From positions 1-34,508 of the forward strand of contig NZ_JPJG01000062.1 in NCBI RefSeq assembly GCF_000765235.1: a stretch of 34,508 bases of DNA, read 5' to 3'. A model generated the notes under the pieces. It did not search any database. It saw nothing but the letters and a program-made list of their open reading frames with translations, and was not told where the DNA came from. The stretch is from Oscillibacter sp. ER4 (GTDB lineage Bacteria; Bacillota; Clostridia; Oscillospirales; Oscillospiraceae). Shown in pieces: positions 28,403 through 34,508 of this stretch (position 1 is the stretch's first letter; the number at the start of each line of letters is the position of its first letter). The translations under genes were made by a program, and so were the position numbers.

Positions 28403-30394
28403 TCACTCTTCCATATATTCGTCGATGGCGGCGAGCAGACGCTCGCGCACCTCGTCCACGGTGGCGTCGTTTACCTGGCCGCCTGCGGTGGTGGAATTGC
28501 CGCCGCCGCCGAGCTTTTCCATGATGAACTGCACGTTGATCTCGCCAAGCGAGCGCGCGGACAGGTTCACGCCCGTGCCGTTCTTGAACAGCACGAACGA
28601 GGCGTGAATGCCCGAGAGCGTCAGAAGCTCGTCGGCCGCCTTGGCGGCGGTCACGCGGTCGATCTCCTTTTCAACCGCGGCCACGGCGATGTCGCCGTGC
28701 ACGAGCTCGGCGTGACGGATGATGTCATAGCGCTCGACCATGCCGGCAAGGTCGCTCTGGAAGAGTCGCTGTACATCCGACGTGTCCGCGCCCGCGCGGC
28801 GCAGGAACGCGGCGGCCTCAAACGTGCGCCCGCCGGTGCGCATCGTGAAGTTCTTCGTGTCGAGCACGATGCCCGCGAGCAGCGCCTCGGACTCCGCGCG
28901 AAGTAAATCGGTCGGGTCGGCGAGGTATTGCAAAAGCTCCGTCACGAGCTCGGACGCGCTCGAGGCGTAGGGCTCGTGGAAGTTGAGCGCGGCGGATTCA
29001 ATATAATTCGCGGCTCTTCTATGGTGGTCGATGACCGCCACGCGGTTGCACGCATCAAGCAGCTGCTCGGATTCGACAAGGTCGGGGCGGTTCGTGTCCA
29101 CCACGACGAGCAGCGCGCCCGGCTGGGCGGAGATGAACGCGTCGTTGCCGGAGATAAAGGCGTCCTTGTATTCCGGAAGAGCCGCAAGCTTACTGAGCAG
29201 CGGCTTTGCGACGTTGTCCTCCATGTCGATGACGATCTGCGCCTTTTTGCCGCGCTTGCGCGCGATGCAGCAGATGCCGGCCGCTGCGCCGACCACATCC
29301 ATGTCCGCGTGCGCGTGGCCCATGACGAAGATCTGGCCTGCGTCGGAAATGAGCTCGCCGAGGGCGTTGGCCATCACGCGGGATTTGACCTTCGTGCGCT
29401 TTTCGGGGGACTTGGCCTTGCCGCCGTAGAATTCAAAGTCAAGGCGGTTGCGCACGACGACCTGGTCGCCGCCGCGCGAGAGCGCCATTTCGATCGAGAG
29501 CATGGCGTTCTGATAGAGCGTTTCGTAGTCATCCACGTCCTTGCCCACGCCGATCGAGAGCGTTGCGGCGACGCCGTCCTCAGTGACGACGCTTCGCACC
29601 GCGTCGAGCACGGAGAATTTACCCTCAAGCAGCTTTTGATACTCCTGCTCGGTCGTGACGAGCACGTAGCGGTTACGATCGAATTTGCGCAGCAGGCTGT
29701 GCGAATCCTTGAGCCATGTGCTGATCTTTTCGTCGATGGCAGCGAGCACCGCGCTGCGCGACGCCTCGCTGCCAGCCTTCATCAGCTCTTCGTAGTTGTC
29801 GATCACGATGACCGAGACGATGGGGCGGCGGCTCTCGTTCTCCTCGCGCAGCGAGTCCTGCTCGGTCACGTCCGTCCAGTACGTTGTGGCAAGAAGGCTC
29901 TGTCCGCCGCGGCGGGAGGAGGGATGGCTCAGATTGCCGAACACGCGGAAGTGGCGCCCGCCCATCACCACCGTTTCGGGGCACTCGCTTTTACCCTCGA
30001 GCAGCCAGTGTGTCGGAAAATCGGGGAGAATATCGTCGATGCGGTTGTCAAAGATATCCTCGCGCACGCCAGTGAGCTGCATGAAGCTGTCATTGCTCCA
30101 TAGGATCTCCTGCGTGTCGGGGCGGAAGACCATCATCGCGAACGGGGCCGAGAGCATCGAGGCCTTGTCGGCGGTGGTCATGTCGTCGGTCACGTCGTCG
30201 ATGTACTGGCGGATGCCCTCGCGGCGCTTCTGCGCCGTGTGGCGGAAGTACCACCAGAGAAACGCCATCGCCGCAGCCTCACAGATCGCGAGCGGGATGC
30301 TCACGCGCACCGTGACGGCGGCAAAGAGAAAGCCGACAAGAAAGTAGAGCCGGAAGCTGGGGTCTACCAGTTTGCTGATCTTTTTGTTCCGCAT
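28403..30394 (-). CDS. gdpP: GdpP-type cyclic di-AMP phosphodiesterase
   Basis: A 663-residue membrane enzyme that hydrolyses c-di-AMP, affecting osmotic balance and cell-wall stress. Two membrane helices (about residues 16-30 and 32-50) precede a PAS-like domain (80-180), a degenerate GGDEF domain (about 190-320, no GGDEF motif), a DHH domain with GHAHADMDVVGA (His360, Asp364, Asp366), Asp433 and the DHH motif at 456-458, and a DHHA1 domain ending with GGGGNSTTAGGQ. All metal-binding residues are visible. A candidate promoter lies at 30458-30487. The gene opens the gdpP-rplI-dnaB-tilS-hpt-ftsH run. Confidence 0.95.
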   Translation of the reverse strand: MRNKKISKLVDPSFRLYFLVGFLFAAVTVRVSIPLAICEAAAMAFLWWYFRHTAQKRREGIRQYIDDVTDDMTTADKASMLSAPFAMMVFRPDTQEILWSNDSFMQLTGVREDIFDNRIDDILPDFPTHWLLEGKSECPETVVMGGRHFRVFGNLSHPSSRRGGQSLLATTYWTDVTEQDSLREENESRRPIVSVIVIDNYEELMKAGSEASRSAVLAAIDEKISTWLKDSHSLLRKFDRNRYVLVTTEQEYQKLLEGKFSVLDAVRSVVTEDGVAATLSIGVGKDVDDYETLYQNAMLSIEMALSRGGDQVVVRNRLDFEFYGGKAKSPEKRTKVKSRVMANALGELISDAGQIFVMGHAHADMDVVGAAAGICCIARKRGKKAQIVIDMEDNVAKPLLSKLAALPEYKDAFISGNDAFISAQPGALLVVVDTNRPDLVESEQLLDACNRVAVIDHHRRAANYIESAALNFHEPYASSASELVTELLQYLADPTDLLRAESEALLAGIVLDTKNFTMRTGGRTFEAAAFLRRAGADTSDVQRLFQSDLAGMVERYDIIRHAELVHGDIAVAAVEKEIDRVTAAKAADELLTLSGIHASFVLFKNGTGVNLSARSLGEINVQFIMEKLGGGGNSTTAGGQVNDATVDEVRERLLAAIDEYMEE

Positions 30395-30457
30395 AATGAA
30401 GCTGCCCTCCCGTTATGATCGACATTACTGCGGCAAACCGCGGGAATAATCCATTTC

Positions 30458-30487
30458 ATTATAACACGGCGGGGCGGGCGGATACAA
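30458..30487 (-). promoter_or_regulatory. Promoter of gdpP-rplI-dnaB
   Basis: Minus strand: TTGTAT (30487-30482), 18-bp spacer, perfect TATAAT (30463-30458), about 65 bp before gdpP. Confidence 0.7.
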
Positions 30488-30523
30488 TATCAATATTTTA
30501 TTTTTCGGCGTCGACAAAAAATG

Positions 30524-30555
30524 TGGTATACTTTTGGTGGAAAACGTGCTATACT
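30524..30555 (+). promoter_or_regulatory. Tandem extended -10 promoters upstream of RNase J
   Basis: TGGTATACT (30524-30532) and TGCTATACT (30547-30555) are two extended -10 boxes 23 bp apart. Neither has a good -35. Starts near 30539 and 30562 would give leaders of about 280 and 260 nt. Confidence 0.5.
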
Positions 30556-30561
30556 ATCCCG

Positions 30562-30780
30562 TAATAGCGGATGGCCGCGCTGGAAAAATACGCGCAAGAG
30601 CCTCCGCGACAACGGGTTTTGACCGCATTTTCGCGGTTCTCATAGAAAGTCCATAGGGATCCAAAAGGCGCCGCAGGTGCGATCGCTTCGTGAAGCAGGG
30701 CGAAGTGAGAGTACGGACGTCTCCAATGCTTTGCGCTTTTTGGCCCGGACGCACATGACAAAATCAAAACAAATCTATCG
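30562..30780 (+). other. Probable structured 5' leader of the RNase J gene or a separate RNA
   Basis: About 220 bp without a credible coding region. Several hairpins are visible, for example ACCGC/GCGGT around ATTTTC near 30632-30647 and GCTTC/GAAGC around GT near 30684-30695. An opposite-strand frame (30549-30767) shows no ribosome site and is not called. No named RNA family was recognised; RNase P, 6S, tmRNA and SRP RNA motifs were looked for and not found. Confidence 0.35.
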
Positions 30781-30821
30781 TTATTCTATTGTGAAACGAA
30801 TCAAAAGGAGTTGATCCAGCA

Positions 30822-32483
30822 TTGGCTGAACAGTTAAAAATCATCCCCCTCGGCGGTCTCAATGAGATCGGCAAGAATATGACCGTTTACGAATACGGCG
30901 GCGAGATCATCGTGGTCGACTGCGGCATGGCCTTCCCCGGCGACGACATGTACGGCATCGACTGCGTCATCCCCGACGTGAGCTATCTTGTCAAGCACAA
31001 GAACCGCATCCGCGGCATGTTCATCACCCACGGGCACGAGGACCACATCGGCGCCGTGCCCTACATCCTCAAAAAGGTGAATATTCCCATCTACTGCACG
31101 CGCCTGACCGCGGGCCTCATCCGCTTAAAGCTCGAAGAGCACGGCCTTCTCAAATCGACGAAGATCGTCACAGTGGAAAGCGGCATGACCGTCAAGGCCG
31201 GCAAGTTCAGCGTGGAGTTCATCCACGTGAACCACTCCATCGCGGACTCTGTCGCGTTTGCCATCCACACAGGACTTGGCACCGTTGTCCACACGGGCGA
31301 CTTCAAGATCGACTCGACGCCCATCGACGGCGAGGTCATCGACCTTGCCCGCTTCGGCGAGCTTGGCAAGCAGGGCGTTTTGGCGCTGCTCGCGGATTCG
31401 ACGAACGTTGAGCGCCCAGGCTACACGATGAGCGAGCGCACGGTGGGCAGGACCTTCAACCGCCTGTTCCAGAGCTGCAAGCAGCGCATCATCGTCACGA
31501 CGTTCGCCTCCAACGTCCACCGCATTCAGCAGATCATGGACGCCGCGGCGGAGTGCGGGCGCAAGGTCGCCGTCACGGGCCGCAGCATGGAAAACGTGAC
31601 AAAGGTCGCCATGGACCTCGGCTACATGAAGCCGCCGAAAAACACCGTGGTCGACATCAACAAGATCAAGTCGATGCCGCTGGAAAAGCAGGTCATCGTC
31701 ACCACCGGCTCGCAGGGCGAGGAGATGTCCGCCCTGTACCGGATGGCATTTTCCCAGCACAAGCAGATCGAGGTCGGCCCCGGCGACCGCGTCATCATCT
31801 CGGCGAGCGCCATCCCCGGCAACGAGAACACCGTCTCGCGTGTCATCAACGAGCTCTTCCGCAAGGGCGTTGAGGTCATCTACGACCGCGCGGACATGCT
31901 GCACGTTTCGGGCCATGCGTGCCAGGAGGAGCTCAAGATCATCCACGCGCTGACAAAGCCCAAGTATTTCATCCCCGTGCACGGCGAGCAGCGCATGCTC
32001 CAGCTGCACAAGGATCTCGCTCTCCAGATGGGCATGGACCGCAAGAATATTGTGATTTGCGACAACGGCGACGCCGTCGAGATCGGCGCGCGCTCGATGA
32101 AGTGCGTGCCCGGTTATGCGCCCGCGGGCGAGGTGTTTGTCGACGGCTACGGCGTCGGCGACGTCGGCGCGGTCGTGCTGCGCGACCGCAAGCATCTCGC
32201 CGAGGACGGCATGGTCGTCGTCGTGCTGCCCATCTCCGCGCAGAACGGCGACCTTCTGGCCGAGCCGGAGATCATCACGCGCGGCTTCATCTACGTCAAG
32301 GATTCCGAGGAGCTGCTGCAGGACCTCAGAAACCTCACGATGTCCACGGCGGAGGCCTACCGCGGCAAGCGCGGGCGCGACCTGAACGAACTCAAGGGCG
32401 CGATCCGCAGCGCGGTGAGCAACTATCTTTTTAAGGCGACGAAGAGAAGCCCGATGGTTTTACCGGTTATCACGAAACTTTAA
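30822..32483 (+). CDS. rnj: Ribonuclease J
   Basis: A 553-residue metallo-beta-lactamase/beta-CASP RNase with 5'-exonuclease and endonuclease activity in mRNA decay and rRNA maturation. The zinc motif HGHEDHIGA is at residues 70-78, with NHSIADSVAFAIHTGLGTVVHTGDFK and the C-terminal HVSGHACQEELK and PVHGE metal motifs. The start is TTG at 30822, with AAGGAG (30805-30810) 11 bp upstream; no ATG serves better. Only one RNase J gene is seen, so J1 or J2 cannot be assigned. It is monocistronic, ended by a strong terminator. Confidence 0.95.
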   Translation: MAEQLKIIPLGGLNEIGKNMTVYEYGGEIIVVDCGMAFPGDDMYGIDCVIPDVSYLVKHKNRIRGMFITHGHEDHIGAVPYILKKVNIPIYCTRLTAGLIRLKLEEHGLLKSTKIVTVESGMTVKAGKFSVEFIHVNHSIADSVAFAIHTGLGTVVHTGDFKIDSTPIDGEVIDLARFGELGKQGVLALLADSTNVERPGYTMSERTVGRTFNRLFQSCKQRIIVTTFASNVHRIQQIMDAAAECGRKVAVTGRSMENVTKVAMDLGYMKPPKNTVVDINKIKSMPLEKQVIVTTGSQGEEMSALYRMAFSQHKQIEVGPGDRVIISASAIPGNENTVSRVINELFRKGVEVIYDRADMLHVSGHACQEELKIIHALTKPKYFIPVHGEQRMLQLHKDLALQMGMDRKNIVICDNGDAVEIGARSMKCVPGYAPAGEVFVDGYGVGDVGAVVLRDRKHLAEDGMVVVVLPISAQNGDLLAEPEIITRGFIYVKDSEELLQDLRNLTMSTAEAYRGKRGRDLNELKGAIRSAVSNYLFKATKRSPMVLPVITKL

Positions 32484-32516
32484 AACAAAGGAGCGGCTTT
32501 GCCGCTCCTTTGTTTT
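32482..32516 (+). terminator. Terminator of rnj, start of element C
   Basis: Perfect 16-bp arms (32482-32497 and 32501-32516) around a TTT loop, ending in TTTT. Confidence 0.9.
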
Positions 32517-32784
32517 AATTGGGGGCTTGCAGGCCGCTGCGCGCATAAAACGCCCGCCATTGGCGGGCGTTTTCCACACTTGCGGCCTGAAAAGTGTAAA
32601 TTGTCACGCACATGGAAATCGGCGAAGCGCCGCCAGTGGCGGATGAAGCGAGCCGGTTTCGAGGAAGTGGCACGATTGGCGCGCCCGAAAGGGCGCGGGA
32701 GTCGTAATGCCACGACGGTGACGTCAGAAAAAACGATTCAAATTTATTTCGCGTCTGCGGACGCGAAAGTTTGCGACGCTTTTG
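32482..32784 (+). repeat. Structured dispersed element, copy C (distal module missing)
   Basis: Plus-strand copy after rnj. It shows stem CAGGCCGC/GCGGCCTG (32530-32537 with 32582-32589) around an inner 12-bp hairpin (32547-32558 with 32562-32573), the central module (about 32611-32722) nearly identical to copy A including a CGCGCCC/GGGCGCG hairpin with GAAA loop, and hairpin GCGTC/GACGC (32751-32755 with 32760-32764). It lacks the AGCAGC/GCTGCT part found in A and B. Confidence 0.85.
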
Positions 32785-32815
32785 GCCGCCTGTGGGCGGC
32801 GGAATAAGTTATTTT

Positions 32816-32848
32816 GGCAGGGAATGCGAGAGCGTTCCCTGCCTTTTT
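32816..32848 (+). terminator. Terminator closing the element C interval
   Basis: Twelve-bp arms (32816-32827 and 32832-32843, one G-U pair) with a GAGA loop and TTTTT. No protein gene ends just before it, so it would stop any transcript started inside element C. Confidence 0.85.
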
Positions 32849-32900
32849 GTATTTGCGGAAAACTTTGGGCGATGGCAGGGAGGGCATTCCGTTTTTTCAG

Positions 32901-32929
32901 TTGACGGGATACGAATGATATGATACTTT
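32901..32929 (+). promoter_or_regulatory. Promoter of the padR-DUF2812 operon
   Basis: TTGACG (32901-32906), 17-bp spacer, TACTTT (32924-32929). Confidence 0.6.
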
Positions 32930-32964
32930 ATCGGTAGACGATATATCGGTTTCCGTTATAACGG
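32929..32964. promoter_or_regulatory. Candidate PadR operator region
   Basis: TATCG-GTAGA-CGATA (32929-32943), the palindrome CGATATATCG (32939-32948) and a second perfect 12-bp palindrome CCGTTATAACGG (32953-32964) cover the start region of the padR promoter, suggesting self-repression. Confidence 0.5.
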
Positions 32965-32988
32965 GGGCCGAGGAAAGAAGGATACCAC

Positions 32989-33303
32989 ATGGGAACGACG
33001 GCACTGACCGAAGCGGTCTTTTATATCCTGCTCTCGCTCGACGCGCCGCTGCACGGCTACGGCATCATGCAGAATGTAGAAAGCTTGAGCGGCGGGCGTG
33101 TGCGGCTTGCCGCAGGCACGCTCTACGGCGCGCTCGCGACGCTGACCGAGCGCGGCTGGATCGTGTCGCTCGGCGACGAGAGCGAGGGGCGCAAGAAGGA
33201 ATATCAGATCACGCCCGCGGGCCGCGAGGCCGTGCGCGCAGAGCTGCGCAGACTGCATGAGCTGACGCAGAACGGCGACAAGCTGACAAACGAATGGAAC
33301 TGA
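32989..33303 (+). CDS. PadR-family transcriptional regulator
   Basis: A 104-residue winged-helix protein of the short PadR subfamily. It has the family opening (TEAVFYILLSLDAPLHGYGIM), the recognition region LAAGTLYGALATLTERGWI and the wing EGRKKEYQITPAGREAV, then a short dimerisation helix. Such regulators usually repress an adjacent membrane-protein operon and respond to drugs or envelope stress; the ligand here is unknown. AAGGAT precedes the ATG. Palindromes overlap its promoter. Two DUF2812-type genes follow at 14 and 13 bp, a pairing often seen in Clostridia. Confidence 0.93.
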   Translation: MGTTALTEAVFYILLSLDAPLHGYGIMQNVESLSGGRVRLAAGTLYGALATLTERGWIVSLGDESEGRKKEYQITPAGREAVRAELRRLHELTQNGDKLTNEWN

Positions 33304-33317
33304 GAGGAGGTCGCACA

Positions 33318-33956
33318 ATGCTGAAACAAAAATTCTGCCTCTGGTGGATCTGGTATCTGCTGTTTGACAACGCGCATTTTCAGCGCTGGCTCGCATGGCA
33401 CCGCAAGCGCGGGTGGGAACTGGCGCACGTCGGCGGGCTGTTTTTCCACTTTACGCGCGGCGACGGCACGGATTACCGCTACTATGTGCAGGTGATGAAG
33501 GACTTCCCGTGGACGGAGCAGGGCAGGGCCTATATTGCGGGCGTGGAGGGGCTGGGCGTCACCTATCTTGGCTGCTTTCTGCACCGCGCGTACTTCCGCT
33601 GGGTGGACGACGGCAGGCCGGAGGAGATGTTTTCCGACCTTGCGTCGCAGGCGCAGGAGGCAAGGTGCGTGCGCAGCGCGCAGATTTTTGCGGCGGCGCT
33701 GTGCGCGCTCGGCGCGGCGATGCAATTTTATACTGCGTGGGAGTATCTGTACGCGGCGCAAATTTATGAAGAGCTCTATGCCGAGCTGATCGCCGCGGGC
33801 GGGCCGAGCGTTGTGGCGGCCTGGATGCCGCGGATCGCGCTGGAGGCAGTGCTCGGCCTTTCGTGGCTCGCCCTCGCCGTATGGGGCGCGAGCGCAGCCG
33901 TGCGCACGCACAAAAAGTGGAAGAAGATCAAAGACGAGCAGTGCATCTGCGAGTGA
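33318..33956 (+). CDS. DUF2812 domain membrane protein
   Basis: A 212-residue protein. The N-terminal half shows the DUF2812 pattern: an aromatic start (FCLWWIWYLLFDNAHFQRWL), the W-H-R-K-x-G-W-E-L signature (residues about 26-35) and a Y-R-Y-Y-V-Q strand. Two membrane helices follow (roughly residues 119-145 and 169-193), with a basic C-terminus ending in Cys-Ile-Cys-Glu. The function of DUF2812 is unknown; it often sits beside PadR regulators. The start at 33318 has AGGAGG just upstream; an ATG at 33294 overlaps padR and is less likely. Confidence 0.85.
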   Translation: MLKQKFCLWWIWYLLFDNAHFQRWLAWHRKRGWELAHVGGLFFHFTRGDGTDYRYYVQVMKDFPWTEQGRAYIAGVEGLGVTYLGCFLHRAYFRWVDDGRPEEMFSDLASQAQEARCVRSAQIFAAALCALGAAMQFYTAWEYLYAAQIYEELYAELIAAGGPSVVAAWMPRIALEAVLGLSWLALAVWGASAAVRTHKKWKKIKDEQCICE

Positions 33957-33969
33957 AAGGAGAGCAGAA

Positions 33970-34508
33970 ATGGCAGGGACGATGACGAAGAAGTGGAGCA
34001 GAGCGCCGTTTGGCCCCGAGCGGGTGGAGGAGATGGAGCGCTATCTCAACAAGATGTCCCACGAGGGCTGGCAGTGCTGCGAGATCGTGCGCGATGAGCT
34101 GCGCTTTGTGCGCGGGGAACAGGACGAGTACATCTACCGCGTACAATACTTTTACGAATCGCGCGACGGCGAGAAGAAAGACTATCTGCGCACGCTCGGC
34201 GAGACGGGCGCGGCGCTGGTGGGCGAGTACGGCGAGGTGCTGATCCTGCGCAAAAAGACGGCGGCCGGCGCGTTTGAGCTGTACTCTGACTTGGACTCCA
34301 AGATCGCGGCGCTGGAAAAGCGGCGCTCGCACTCGAGAAACATGATGCTCGGCGCGCTGGTGCTGGTACTGCTGAGAGGGGAATATGCTTACAAAGCGAT
34401 CTCGCAGTACGGCTTTTCAAACTGGCTGGACACGCAGCTTGATTCACCTGTATATATGGTGCTGACCGTCCTGATCGTGGCGGGACTGTTGGCGGGCGGT
34501 ATTGCCGG
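33970..34508 (+). CDS. Second DUF2812-type membrane protein, cut by the window edge
   Basis: An open frame of 179 complete codons runs from ATG at 33970 (AAAGGAGAG upstream) to the end of the window without a stop, so the C-terminus is missing. It begins MAGTMTKKWSRAPFGPE and has the DUF2812-like M-S-x-E-G-W-Q-C-C block (residues about 29-37) and a Y-I-Y-R-V-Q-Y-F strand like the upstream gene. A basic linker (EKRRSHSRN) leads to a first membrane helix near residues 122-133 and a second starting near 162. It is probably the third gene of the padR operon. Confidence 0.8.
   Translation, partial: MAGTMTKKWSRAPFGPERVEEMERYLNKMSHEGWQCCEIVRDELRFVRGEQDEYIYRVQYFYESRDGEKKDYLRTLGETGAALVGEYGEVLILRKKTAAGAFELYSDLDSKIAALEKRRSHSRNMMLGALVLVLLRGEYAYKAISQYGFSNWLDTQLDSPVYMVLTVLIVAGLLAGGIA

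Noticed and set aside
30549-30767. 72-residue minus-strand frame in the RNase J leader
   Set aside because: No ribosome site; it covers the promoter and leader region and shows no domain.
30562-30780. 6S, RNase P, tmRNA or SRP RNA gene
   Set aside because: The characteristic conserved blocks of these RNAs are absent.

Overview
The window is chromosomal DNA from a high-GC, anaerobic, Gram-positive-type Clostridia member, most likely Oscillospirales (this placement is inference). The supporting signs are AGGAGG-type ribosome binding sites, a T-box leader, RNase J, GdpP-RplI-DnaB and TilS-Hpt-FtsH gene orders, pyruvate phosphate dikinase, and a flavodiiron/superoxide-reductase module. No tRNA, rRNA, CRISPR array, transposase or phage gene was seen. 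The right edge cuts a DUF2812-type gene.

Layout, left to right. 144-4143: a DUF2461 protein, glyceraldehyde-3-phosphate dehydrogenase (gap), an orphan histidine-kinase-like protein that lacks the phospho-accepting histidine, and mnmA. 4151-8534: a possible 26-residue microprotein gene, a structured repeat, a HAD phosphatase, an uncharacterised protein, and the holB-ricT pair. 8708-14586: ppdK, then an oxygen-defence set (nitroreductase-like protein, flavodiiron protein with a fused rubredoxin domain, desulfoferrodoxin, rubredoxin) whose codon use differs from its neighbours. 14858-15918: a GNAT acetyltransferase and a four-helix membrane protein. 16030-20757: leuA-leuC-leuD-leuB on the minus strand behind a leucine-type T-box. 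20896-22302: a sodium:neurotransmitter-family symporter. 22472-30394: a long minus-strand cluster gdpP-rplI-dnaB-tilS-hpt-ftsH joining two classic Firmicutes modules. 30524-32483: RNase J behind a long leader. 32816-34508: a padR-type regulator with two DUF2812-type membrane proteins.

The most interesting signal is a family of three dispersed intergenic elements (A 4351-4684, B 24351-24580, C 32482-32784). Each lies directly downstream of a gene and in that gene's orientation. They share several helices, and two of these show compensatory base changes between copies. An internal module of about 112 bp is present in A and C and absent from B. A distal module is present in A and B and absent from C. 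This looks like a structured RNA or hairpin repeat rather than coding DNA, although a peptide starting MKRAGFEEVARLARP can be read from A and C.

Functionally, gap and ppdK serve glycolysis and the PEP/pyruvate node. The leu operon makes leucine under tRNA control. The flavodiiron, desulfoferrodoxin and rubredoxin proteins form an NADH-to-rubredoxin-to-O2/superoxide route. The minus-strand cluster combines replication, translation, c-di-AMP turnover, tRNA modification, purine salvage and membrane proteolysis.
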